This document shows, in pieces, positions 9,497-16,885 of a stretch of DNA of 64,000 bases; within the stretch, counting starts at the first letter, position 1; each line of letters opens with the position of its first letter. Made by a program: the position numbers and the translations under genes. Under the pieces are notes generated by a model. That model did no database searches, had not been told where the DNA came from, and saw nothing but the letters and a program-made list of their open reading frames with translations. Origin of the DNA: Ardenticatenaceae bacterium (GTDB lineage Bacteria; Chloroflexota; Anaerolineae; Promineifilales; Promineifilaceae); contig JACKBX010000003.1 in assembly GCA_020634375.1 (NCBI GenBank), positions 62,001-126,000 of the forward strand. Direction: 5' to 3'.

Positions 9497-10084
9497 TCAC
9501 GTACTTAGACGATACTGCATGGGTAAAAGTTCCTGTACCTTTTGCAAACAGTCACGAAGTTTGCCGCGTGCACGACTGATTCGTGATTTTACCGTTCCCA
9601 GCGAAACAGAAAGGATGCCTGCAATTTCGTTATAATCATATCCTTCCACATCGCACAGCACGGCGGCCGTGCGTTGGTCATCCGGCAGCGCTTGCAAGCA
9701 GCGTTCAATGGCTTCCGCCAATTCCACTCGCTGTTGGTGCTGCTCCGGCGTCTCGCCAGAACTACGCATAAACGGTGCAGATTCATTATCTTCGGTTAAT
9801 TCATCAATAGAAGATTGAGGGCGGCGTTTATGGCGGCGCAGTTCATCGTAACAGCGGTTGGTGACAATGCGCAGCAGCCAGGATTTGAAACTGCCCCCGC
9901 GAAAACGATTCAGCGCTTGGTACGCAGCAATAAATGATTCCTGCGTAATGTCTTCGGCCGCTTGGGGACTCCCCACAATGCGACGAGCAACATTATAGGC
10001 TAACTCCTGATAGTGAATGACCAGGCGATTGTATGCCTGCACATCTCCTTTTTTCGCATCCGCAATGAGGGCTGTTTCATCCAT
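9497..10084 (-). CDS. ECF RNA polymerase sigma factor
   Basis: 195-residue sigma-70 family protein of RpoE type. Region 2 is residues 10-85 (AAEDITQESFIAAYQAL, SWLLRIVTNRCYDELRR). Region 4 is residues 125-180 (ALPDDQRTAAVLCDVEGYDYNEIAGILSVSLGTVKSRISRAR), which holds the helix-turn-helix for the -35 element. It forms a two-gene unit with the anti-sigma gene downstream. Such pairs usually activate their own promoter upon envelope stress. No clear ECF-type promoter was recognised in the short region shared with the divergent tRNA gene. Confidence in the family is high; the regulon is unknown. Confidence 0.95.
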   Translation of the reverse strand: MDETALIADAKKGDVQAYNRLVIHYQELAYNVARRIVGSPQAAEDITQESFIAAYQALNRFRGGSFKSWLLRIVTNRCYDELRRHKRRPQSSIDELTEDNESAPFMRSSGETPEQHQQRVELAEAIERCLQALPDDQRTAAVLCDVEGYDYNEIAGILSVSLGTVKSRISRARGKLRDCLQKVQELLPMQYRLST

Positions 10085-10115
10085 AGGCTTCTCGCGCCAA
10101 CATACCTATTCAAAA

Positions 10116-10144
10116 TTGACAGAAAAAGCGCATTGCTCTATACT
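10116..10144 (+). promoter_or_regulatory. Sigma-70 promoter of tRNA-Leu
   Basis: TTGACA at 10116-10121, 17-base spacer, TATACT at 10139-10144, about 21 bases before the mature tRNA 5' end. Near-consensus, as expected for a tRNA gene. Confidence 0.85.
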
Positions 10145-10165
10145 TCCGTCACCTTAAAAAAGTGT

Positions 10166-10250
10166 GCCGAAGTGGCGGAATAGGCAGACGCGCACGACTC
10201 AAAATCGTGTTCCTTCGGGAGTGTGGGTTCGATTCCCACCTTCGGCACCA
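10166..10250 (+). tRNA. tRNA-Leu (anticodon CAA)
   Basis: The acceptor stem GCCGAAG (10166-10172) pairs with CTTCGGC (10240-10246), followed by the discriminator A and an encoded CCA. The anticodon stem CACGA/TCGTG encloses CTCAAAA, giving anticodon CAA, which reads UUG. The long variable arm (TTCCTTCGGGAGT) is typical of class II leucine tRNAs. The T arm is GTGGG-TTCGATT-CCCAC. Confidence 0.97.
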
Positions 10251-10315
10251 TCCCAGCTTGTTAACGCCGCTGGATTATAAGCTCCGCCTCAAGTCGGAGC
10301 AAATCGTAACAAGGG

Positions 10316-10341
10316 AAGGCTGCCGGACGGCGGCCTTTTTT
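10316..10341 (+). terminator. Rho-independent terminator after tRNA-Leu
   Basis: GGCTGCC at 10318-10324 pairs with GGCGGCC at 10329-10335 (one G-U pair) and is followed by six T. A second small hairpin GCTCCG/CGGAGC lies just upstream at 10281-10300. Confidence 0.85.
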
Positions 10342-10415
10342 GTTGGATGGAGGATAGGGTTTTGAGCCAGAGCTAGAGGAAAAACCACTGCTCTGGCTCT
10401 AGCTCCAAACTGATT

Positions 10416-10817
10416 ATGGGTCGTTGGCCGCATATTATTGGGTTTTTGTTGGTGGGGATTGCTGTAGGTCTGGGCCTGGGTTTGTACCTGGGCTGGGAGG
10501 CATGGCCGACTGAATTCACAGACGCGACGCCAGAAATTTTACAGGATCGTTACCGGCGTGATTATGCGCTGATGATTGCCACAAATTATGCTGCCGATGG
10601 CGATCTGGCAAGCGCTGAACGTCGCATAAATGGTTTGGGGAAGGACGGTGTTGCTAACGGCCGTGCCTACTACTTTTCCGTCACATTAGACACCATTTTA
10701 CGCAATGAAGATGTCACAGCCATTACCTACATGGTACGGTTAGCGACAGACTTGGGTTTGGAATCGCCCGCATTTGCGCCATACCTGGTCGGAGGGGGCA
10801 ATGCCATCACGCCGTAG
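10416..10817 (+). CDS. Membrane-anchored protein of unknown function, paralog of next gene
   Basis: 133 residues. One N-terminal membrane helix (IIGFLLVGIAVGLGLGLYLGW) is followed by an outer helical domain with FTDATPEILQDRYRRDYALMIATNYAADGDLASAERRI. The downstream protein shows the same pattern (FVDASPARLSDSYKEEYLFLVSQNYAITSNWEQAQERL), so the two are diverged duplicates. I do not recognise a family. The helical part has a tetratricopeptide-like spacing (Y..A.NYA..GD...A..R), which is only a hint. The stop overlaps the next start by 17 bases, so they are probably cotranslated. Confidence 0.75.
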   Translation: MGRWPHIIGFLLVGIAVGLGLGLYLGWEAWPTEFTDATPEILQDRYRRDYALMIATNYAADGDLASAERRINGLGKDGVANGRAYYFSVTLDTILRNEDVTAITYMVRLATDLGLESPAFAPYLVGGGNAITP

Positions 10818-11730
10818 ACGCAGAGCGCCAGAAGAATTTGCCACTCCCCAAGAGCAGCCCGCACGTATTTCGATGACTAGCCTGCTGCTGGTGGGTCTAC
10901 TGATAGGCTTAGGCATTGGTTTATATTATGCCTGGGTTGTAGAGCCGGTTGTCTTTGTCGATGCCAGTCCGGCCCGCTTGAGCGACAGCTACAAAGAGGA
11001 GTACCTCTTTCTCGTCAGTCAAAACTATGCTATCACCAGCAACTGGGAGCAGGCACAGGAACGGTTAGCGGCTTTGGACGATCCCCAACTACCGGAAACA
11101 GTGAATGTGCTGCTTGAGCGCTATTTACGTGAGCAAAAGCCGCCCCAAGTGGTGGAAAATTTGGCGGCACTGGCGCAGAAGTTGGGCGCAGAAGGATCGG
11201 CCGTTGCCCTGTTCGCGCCCACGCCATTAAATGGACAGGCTGCCCCTCCTACTCCTACACTGACGCCAACCCCATTAAGTGCAGAAATAGCAACACCGCT
11301 GCCTACAAATACACCCACGCGCACGCCTGTTCCCACGCTAACGCCATCGGCGACGCCGGTGCCTTCGCCCACTACGCAGCCCGTGTACCGGCTGTTGAAT
11401 CAGGAGCGGGTTTGTGATGAGACGGCCGTTTCTCCCCAAATCGAAGTCATCACCTACGATACCCTGCTCAACGAACTGCCAGGTGTTGAGGTATTGGTCA
11501 GTTGGGAAGATGGCACGGATACCTTTTTCACCGGCTTCAAACCGGCATTGGGGGCCGGTTATGGTGACTTCACCATGCAGCCAGACATTTCATACTCAGT
11601 GCAGTTAGCAGATGGCAGCCCAGAAGTTAGTGGGCTGCGTATTGAACCATGCGATGGGGATACGATCGGGGGTTGGCGGCTGACATTCCAGAATTTGCGC
11701 TACACACTACCAGAAACCAGCGACCAGTAA
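10801..11730 (+). CDS. Membrane-anchored protein with Thr/Pro linker, unknown function
   Basis: 309 residues. A basic N-terminus (PSRRRRRAPEEF) precedes one membrane helix (LLLVGLLIGLGIGLYYAWVV). Then comes the same helical domain as in the upstream gene, a Thr/Pro-rich stretch (PTPTLTPTPLSAEIATPLP), and a C-terminal beta-rich domain (about 215-309). Start 10801 is chosen over 10774 because GGAGGGG lies just before it. Orientation with Arg inside predicts the C-terminal domain outside the membrane. No catalytic motif is seen. Confidence 0.78.
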   Translation: MPSRRRRRAPEEFATPQEQPARISMTSLLLVGLLIGLGIGLYYAWVVEPVVFVDASPARLSDSYKEEYLFLVSQNYAITSNWEQAQERLAALDDPQLPETVNVLLERYLREQKPPQVVENLAALAQKLGAEGSAVALFAPTPLNGQAAPPTPTLTPTPLSAEIATPLPTNTPTRTPVPTLTPSATPVPSPTTQPVYRLLNQERVCDETAVSPQIEVITYDTLLNELPGVEVLVSWEDGTDTFFTGFKPALGAGYGDFTMQPDISYSVQLADGSPEVSGLRIEPCDGDTIGGWRLTFQNLRYTLPETSDQ

Positions 11731-11751
11731 CCAACCACCAATTACCAGCAA

Positions 11752-13587
11752 CTAAATCCGCCCAAACTGCCGCGCAAGCTGGGCAACAGAGAGGTGGATG
11801 AGTGTGGGACGGCCGTGCGGGCAAGTGTGGGGGCTGTGGCACGCTTCAAGCTGTTGAATCATCGCCTCCATCTCCCGCTGTGAGAGGGTTTGCCCCGCCT
11901 TTACCGCCGCCGATTTGCACACCCGCAAAATGATGCGGTCCTCAATTTTGCCCTGCAAGGGGGCATCGCCCCGCTCCAAATCTTCGACAACGGTGAGCAG
12001 CACCTGCGCCGGGTCTTGTTTGGCGAGGATGGCCGGAATTGCCCGCACCATGAAGGCATTGGGGCCAAACGGCTCCACCTGAAAACCAATCTGGCCGAGG
12101 GTGTGCAGGTGTTCTTCAAGCAGGGTGGCTTGTGGCGGGGAGAGGTGTACGGCCGTTCCTGCCATCAAGCTCTGCGAGACAATTGCATTTTTCGCCCACT
12201 GCGCCATAAACTGCTCGTACAGGATGCGCTCGTGCGCGGCGTGCTGATCAATGAGAAACATGCCATCCGGCCCCTCGGTGATGATGTAGGCCGCGCCCAC
12301 CTGCCCCACAACGCGCATGATCGGCAGCCGTTCGCCGCCCAGATTGGGCTGCGGCGGTGGCGTAGGGGTGGGCGAGGTTTCCGTCCAATCATCAGACCCT
12401 TGCCGCGACCAATCCAACCCTAAACCAGGCTGTGCATCTTCTTCACGCCGTGCAAATGCTTGCGGGTCTAGCTGCCCGGCCCAACCCGGCGATGTCGCTT
12501 CTGTGCTGCTGCCCACCTGCCACGCTGTCATGCTGCGAATGGGGCTGTCGGCAACCAATGTTTGGCGCACAGCCCGCTGCACGGCACCAAACACTGAATT
12601 GGCACGGTGAAAGCGTACTTCGGTTTTGGCAGGATGGACGTTCACGTCCACATCTTCTGGCGGAACCTGGATGAAAATGATGCCTAATGGGTAACGCCCG
12701 GTGGGCAGGAGGGTGTGGTATGCCTGGATGACGGCGTAGGTGAGGCTGTTGTCGCGGATGGCACGGCCGTTTACAAACAAGGTAATGTGGCTGCGATTGG
12801 CCCAATGCAGGCTGGGCGGCCCCACGTAGCCGGTGACGGCAATGGGTTTTTCTGCAAGGGCGCTGGGGTACAAGGGTGCAGGGGTGACGTTTTCCCCCTC
12901 GCTCCCCTGCTCCTCTGCTAATGGCAATAGCTGCCGCGCCGTGTCCGGGCCATAAATGGCGACGAGTACATCTGGCACACGGCCGTTGCCACTGGTCTGG
13001 AAGCTGATGCGGTTGTCGTGTACCAGTCGGAAGCGGATGTTTGGATAGGCCAGGGCGTAGCGGGTGACAAATTCGTCAATCAGGCGCTTTTCGGTGTTGA
13101 CCGATTTCAAAAATTTGAGGCGGGCGGGGATGTTATAAAAAAGCTGCTCAACGGCAATGACTGTGCCCTGCGGTGCGCCCACATTATCTTGTGCAGTGAT
13201 GTGGCCGCCATCCAATGTCAGGCGTGTACCGGTAGTTTCTTCGGCAGTGCGGCTGACGACTGTGACCTGACTGACGGCGGCAATGGCAGCCAACGCCTCG
13301 CCGCGAAAGCCGAGGGTGTGAATGGCTTTGAGGTCGTCGGAGGTGGTTAGCTTGGAGGTGGCGTGGCGCAGGAAAGCGGTTTCGATTTCGGCAGCGGGAA
13401 TGCCGCAACCATCGTCGGCAACCTGGATGAGTTGACGACCGCCCCCGCGCACATCGACATTCACAACACTCGCTCCCGCATCTATGGCGTTTTCGACGAG
13501 TTCTTTGACGACGGAAGACGGCCGTTCCACCACCTCTCCAGCAGCAATTTGCGAAGCGAGTTGGGCAGATAAAACATGAATCGGCAT
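11752..13587 (-). CDS. mutL: DNA mismatch repair protein MutL
   Basis: GHKL ATPase and latent endonuclease of mismatch repair. N-terminal motifs are ELVENAIDAGAS, DDGCGI and GFRGEALAAIAAVSQ. The C-terminal domain has DQHAAHERILYE, which fits the DQHAX2EX4E endonuclease motif, and CPHGRPT, so it is of the nicking type found in bacteria without MutH. Start 13587 (MPIHVLSAQ) is chosen because the conserved domain begins there; the 16 upstream residues are non-conserved. A stretch at about 12856-12916 encodes a non-conserved loop (EEQGSEGENVTPAPLYPS) in words like GGGTGCAGGGG, and looks like a repeat inserted in frame. mutS is not in the window. Confidence 0.95.
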   Translation of the reverse strand: MPIHVLSAQLASQIAAGEVVERPSSVVKELVENAIDAGASVVNVDVRGGGRQLIQVADDGCGIPAAEIETAFLRHATSKLTTSDDLKAIHTLGFRGEALAAIAAVSQVTVVSRTAEETTGTRLTLDGGHITAQDNVGAPQGTVIAVEQLFYNIPARLKFLKSVNTEKRLIDEFVTRYALAYPNIRFRLVHDNRISFQTSGNGRVPDVLVAIYGPDTARQLLPLAEEQGSEGENVTPAPLYPSALAEKPIAVTGYVGPPSLHWANRSHITLFVNGRAIRDNSLTYAVIQAYHTLLPTGRYPLGIIFIQVPPEDVDVNVHPAKTEVRFHRANSVFGAVQRAVRQTLVADSPIRSMTAWQVGSSTEATSPGWAGQLDPQAFARREEDAQPGLGLDWSRQGSDDWTETSPTPTPPPQPNLGGERLPIMRVVGQVGAAYIITEGPDGMFLIDQHAAHERILYEQFMAQWAKNAIVSQSLMAGTAVHLSPPQATLLEEHLHTLGQIGFQVEPFGPNAFMVRAIPAILAKQDPAQVLLTVVEDLERGDAPLQGKIEDRIILRVCKSAAVKAGQTLSQREMEAMIQQLEACHSPHTCPHGRPTLIHLSVAQLARQFGRI

Positions 13588-13670
13588 AGGGCATATTGTA
13601 GGAGTGTAAGGCACAAATTGGCAAACTTGCACCACAAGTCATGCTCACTATACTTTAGCCGTAACAGATA

Positions 13671-14112
13671 GAGATAGAGTATAGAGATAGAGTATAGAGG
13701 TAGAGGGTAGGAGCATGGGGTTTAAGTTTGAGAAATTAGAAGTTTGGCGGCGAAGTGTTGAGTATGCTGATAAGTTATTTCAGGTAGTCGACACTTTGCC
13801 TGCAAAATATCAATCTTCATTAGGCGACCAATTACGGCGAGCTGCGTTAAGTATCCCCACAAACATTGCAGAAGGCAGCGGACGCGATTCTGACAAATCA
13901 CGGGTTTATTTTTACCGGATTGCGAAAGGCTCAGTGTACGAAACCATTAGTTTATTGGTAATGATCGGCAAACGCGGCGCTCTTGACCGTGACGCATATC
14001 GCACGCATTATCAAGAAGCCAACGAAATCGCTGCAATCCTCACCAAACTAGCTAACCCCTCCCCCAAAACCTAACTCCTCTGTCTTTATCCTCTATCTCT
14101 ACACTCTATCTC
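13671..14112. repeat. 22-base inverted repeats flanking a four-helix-bundle gene
   Basis: The left arm at 13671-13692 and right arm at 14091-14112 are reverse complements with one mismatch. Both are built from the words AGAGATAG and AGAGTATAG. They enclose a single 360-base gene, giving a unit of about 440 bases. The arms could form a long stem in RNA or mark a mobile unit; neither is proven. Confidence 0.6.
13715..14074 (+). CDS. Four-helix bundle protein (S23 / 23S rRNA intervening-sequence family)
   Basis: 119 residues with the family pattern FEKLEVWRRSVEYADKLF, LGDQLRRAALSIPTNIAEGSGR and YFYRIAKGSVYETISLL. Members fold as a four-helix bundle and were first seen encoded in intervening sequences of 23S rRNA. 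They are now known as free genes in many phyla, and their function is unknown. Here the gene is a small isolated unit inside a 22-base inverted repeat, unlike its neighbours. Start 13715 follows GGTAGGAG, a good ribosome binding site. Confidence 0.9.
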   Translation: MGFKFEKLEVWRRSVEYADKLFQVVDTLPAKYQSSLGDQLRRAALSIPTNIAEGSGRDSDKSRVYFYRIAKGSVYETISLLVMIGKRGALDRDAYRTHYQEANEIAAILTKLANPSPKT

Positions 14113-14127
14113 ACCGGAGGTTTATAT

Positions 14128-15027
14128 ATGCCCTTTCAACCAACTTATGATGTGCCACCTGAACGTCAAGCATACACCATTTTTGCTGCACCAGAGAGCG
14201 GGCCGGAGCGTATTGGGCTGCTCATGCTGCACGGCTTTATGGGTAGCCCCGTCAGTTCGCGGCCAATGGCTGAATTTTTGGCAGAAAACGGAGTTACTGT
14301 CCACTGTCCGCTGCTGCCAGGACACGGCAATCTGCCCCATAAAATCCACAACCTGTCACGTCATGCGTGGCTGGCTGAAGCTGAGGAAGGGCTGGCGTTT
14401 TTGCGCCAACACTGCAACCAAATTTTCATCGCCGGGCACTCAATGGGCGCGGTATTGGGTGCCCATTTGGCACTGCATAATCCTGACATCTGCGGCTTTA
14501 TCATGCTGGCCCCGTTGTATGATTTGCCGGACTGGCGGATTAAGATGGTGATGTTCGGCCGTTACTTCATGAAGTGGTTCTATCCCCTCAAAAATAAAAT
14601 GACAGATCGCGACATCTTCCTGGGGCGTGTGCTGGACTATGATCCCTCAATTGACCCCAACGACCCTGAACTACAAGATTGGCTGATCGAAGCCTCACGG
14701 CTGCCTATTGATGGTCTGGATGAGATGCGCAAAATGGCTGTGTTAGGGCGCAAATCATGGCCGAAACTGCACTTGCCTGTGATCGTTTTTCAGGGCGGCA
14801 GCGATCCGGCCGTGAATGCCGGAAATACAGAGAAGCTGTTCCAGAGATTGGGTACACCGGACAAGGAAATGAAGCTTTTTCCACAGGTAGGTCATGAATT
14901 AATGCGGCCTGTAGAACCTATTCATGGCAAGGTCTGGCAAAAGATTCTGGTATTTATCCAAGACTATTCGGGAATAGGCGGAACGGGAGAGAAGCCGATA
15001 TTGTCAGGCGGCTCGCTGTTGAAATGA
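14128..15027 (+). CDS. Alpha/beta hydrolase, carboxylesterase/monoacylglycerol lipase type
   Basis: 299 residues. The oxyanion segment LMLHGFMGSP, nucleophile elbow GHSMG (Ser near residue 107), acid in GGSDPAV and His in VGHELM give a full catalytic triad. The lid region around residues 140-180 is aromatic and basic (FMKWFYPLKNKM), as in lipid-acting esterases. Start 14128 follows CCGGAGG. Likely acts on short acylglycerols or carboxyl esters in the cytoplasm; no signal peptide is seen. The last residues (GGTGEKPILSGGSLLK) are non-conserved. Confidence 0.88.
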   Translation: MPFQPTYDVPPERQAYTIFAAPESGPERIGLLMLHGFMGSPVSSRPMAEFLAENGVTVHCPLLPGHGNLPHKIHNLSRHAWLAEAEEGLAFLRQHCNQIFIAGHSMGAVLGAHLALHNPDICGFIMLAPLYDLPDWRIKMVMFGRYFMKWFYPLKNKMTDRDIFLGRVLDYDPSIDPNDPELQDWLIEASRLPIDGLDEMRKMAVLGRKSWPKLHLPVIVFQGGSDPAVNAGNTEKLFQRLGTPDKEMKLFPQVGHELMRPVEPIHGKVWQKILVFIQDYSGIGGTGEKPILSGGSLLK

Positions 15028-15103
15028 GGCGTGAGGCGTGATGTGTGACGGTGGCTTGGTGGGAGGGGAGGCTTTAGCCGAAAATCGTATAACAGCTTGA
15101 AGC

Positions 15104-15208
15104 AACGGCTCAGGAGCAGTTAGGAACGGCTCAGGAGCAGTTAGGAATGGTTCAGGAGCAGTTAGGAATGGTTCAGGAGCAGTTAGGAATGGTTCAGGAG
15201 CAAAACGG
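15104..15208 (+). repeat. Five tandem copies of a 21-base unit
   Basis: The unit AAYGGYTCAGGAGCAGTTAGG starts at 15104, 15125, 15146, 15167 and 15188. Copies 1-2 carry AACGGCT, copies 3-5 carry AATGGTT, and the last diverges at its end. The period is seven codons (EQLGMVQ in one frame), but a stop precedes it and no start is present, so it is not a gene. The rest of the gap 15028-15349 holds GC-rich sequence with a CCGGCTGAAGCCG hairpin and the terminator. Confidence 0.9.
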
Positions 15209-15289
15209 AGCGTGGACTACCAGTCCGCCAGTGCGGGTAAGCTGCCCGCGCGCCCCACGCACCGGCTGAAGCCGCGACTCCGGACGTAA

Positions 15290-15325
15290 AAAAGCCCCGG
15301 TTCCAATGATGGAGCCGGGGCTTTT
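15290..15325. terminator. Bidirectional terminator
   Basis: AAAAGCCCCGGTTCC pairs with GGAGCCGGGGCTTTT around a six-base loop, with one G-T pair. The flanking A- and T-runs allow function on both strands. It ends the minus-strand surface-protein operon and could also stop transcripts from the hydrolase gene. Confidence 0.9.
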
Positions 15326-15349
15326 GGTTGTACGGTAAACGGATAATTT

Positions 15350-16114
15350 TTATGCCTGTGGTTGCCGCCGCCGCATGAGGATGAACACTGCCATGCTAAC
15401 CAATAGTAAGCCCCCAATGCCCATTAACAAGAGTGTGGGATTGGTGTTGCTATCGGCGCTTTGCAGGGTTATGAGGTGTACGGCCGTTGCATCGTCACTG
15501 GTGTACATATTCAGGGTAGGTGGGTTTGCTTGCGCATTATCATCAAATTCAACACCAAAAAATCCAAATGGACATGAATTGATTTGCATTGCAATAGTTG
15601 CCTCGCCAACGCCACTTGCAATTTTATTGGTTAAATATTGAGACAGTGCATCATTGTTTATGCTACTAAATGTTACAGTCTGTCCAGCGGAAAAAGGGCC
15701 ACTTTGAGAAAAACCAGTTATAGCTGTTAACGTAGTAGGAACGTCTGCATCTCCATCAGCCATATTTTCATTCCATCCCTCTTCACCGTCAGGAATACCA
15801 AAGAGAGCAATGCTGATAACAGATGTATTACCTGATGTATTATTCACTCTTAAATCCAGATCGGCGGAATGAACCACCGAACTATCAGCGGTTGTCTCTG
15901 TTAAATCCCATGCCATAAAAATTGTAGAAGTCGCATCACAACTGGTAAAAGACCCACTAGCCAATGCAGCTAATGATTGATTATTCTGTGATGGTTGACT
16001 ATCCTCGACATATGTATCTTTAATAGGTGTTCCTGAATCAATGGCAGATACTGAAACCACCACGAAAAACGTAAGACTTATAATTACCATACATGCCACA
16101 AATAATTTTTTCAT
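15350..16114 (-). CDS. Secreted protein with C-terminal membrane anchor, last gene of surface operon
   Basis: 254 residues. A signal peptide (LFVACMVIISLTFFVVVSVSA) is followed by a beta-rich domain resembling DNRLRE/CBM96-like carbohydrate-binding domains (KDTYVEDSQPSQN at its start, SADLDLRVNN in the middle). The end is a membrane helix and RRRQPQA, an anchoring pattern. No LPXTG motif is present. RBS GAGAGG precedes the ATG. It is the most distal of four minus-strand genes and probably displays its domain at the cell surface. The domain call rests on pattern only. Confidence 0.75.
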   Translation of the reverse strand: MKKLFVACMVIISLTFFVVVSVSAIDSGTPIKDTYVEDSQPSQNNQSLAALASGSFTSCDATSTIFMAWDLTETTADSSVVHSADLDLRVNNTSGNTSVISIALFGIPDGEEGWNENMADGDADVPTTLTAITGFSQSGPFSAGQTVTFSSINNDALSQYLTNKIASGVGEATIAMQINSCPFGFFGVEFDDNAQANPPTLNMYTSDDATAVHLITLQSADSNTNPTLLLMGIGGLLLVSMAVFILMRRRQPQA

Positions 16115-16148
16115 GCTTAAAAACCTCTCAAAATCCTATCCCGTAAGA

Positions 16149-16874
16149 TTACGGCCATTGTGTATCCTGCAAAAGGCAAACAAAATATGAGTGCCCTGCT
16201 TGAATAGGCATATCTGGATCACCTGCCCCCAAATTGGGTAGGTAATAATTTGTAAAATTCTGAGCATCAGCACCCCATTCAAGAATTTGATCTACATAGG
16301 ATGGCCCACCCATTGCTGTCACAAGATCAGATGCTGTCAAAATACTGCTTTCCTCTAAAGGAATCATCACATCGTTGTAACGACAGGCAGGGCTACTACC
16401 TAATAAATCATACTGAATAGTGCCTTCAGATGGCACACTTCCAACGAGAGTTAAAGAAGTGTTTGCAGTATTATCAACGTAAATCCAATACGCCTCACCT
16501 AACTCAATAGGCATATTGGGATCGCCTGCACCCAAATTGGGCAAATAATAATCGGTAAAATTTTGCGCTGCGGCATCCCAATGTAAAACTTGATCAATAG
16601 TCTTGGGATCACCTTCTGGGGCAGAATTAAAATAGTCGACTAAATCAGCAGCAGTAGTAATTGAGTCACTAATATCCAATGGAATCGCCACAGTGTTATA
16701 TTTGTATATTGATGTTTGCAGCATGGGCGCAGCCGGTTGGATGTCGGGGTTTTCGACGAGGATGTCGGGGTTGGTTTCGGCGGCATCACTGCGACCGGGC
16801 ATGGACGAAAAGGCCATAAACCCCATCACTAAAAACAAGGCGGTAAAGCTGAGAAAGGAAAGGATACGTTTCAT
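16149..16874 (-). CDS. Secreted protein with two copies of a YYLPNLGAGDP repeat
   Basis: 241 residues. The signal peptide is at residues 1-31. Two homologous halves share YN.V.IPL, a DLV helix, DQ.L.W.A.AQNFT, and YYLPNLGAGDP.MPI..G..Y; the halves begin near residues 57 and 162. I do not know the family with certainty. Such short modules occur beside secreted repeat proteins and may mediate surface interactions. RBS AGGAG precedes the ATG. The gap to the upstream gene is 11 bases, so cotranscription is near certain. Base composition is more AT-rich than most neighbours. Confidence 0.75.
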   Translation of the reverse strand: MKRILSFLSFTALFLVMGFMAFSSMPGRSDAAETNPDILVENPDIQPAAPMLQTSIYKYNTVAIPLDISDSITTAADLVDYFNSAPEGDPKTIDQVLHWDAAAQNFTDYYLPNLGAGDPNMPIELGEAYWIYVDNTANTSLTLVGSVPSEGTIQYDLLGSSPACRYNDVMIPLEESSILTASDLVTAMGGPSYVDQILEWGADAQNFTNYYLPNLGAGDPDMPIQAGHSYFVCLLQDTQWP

Positions 16875-16885
16875 TGGTTATGCTC

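Noticed and set aside
11890..12423. Plus-strand open frame opposite mutL
   Set aside because: No family motif and composition typical of the antisense of a GC-rich conserved gene.
15104..15208. Tandem repeat considered as a CRISPR array
   Set aside because: Units are directly adjacent with no spacers, and no cas genes are present.
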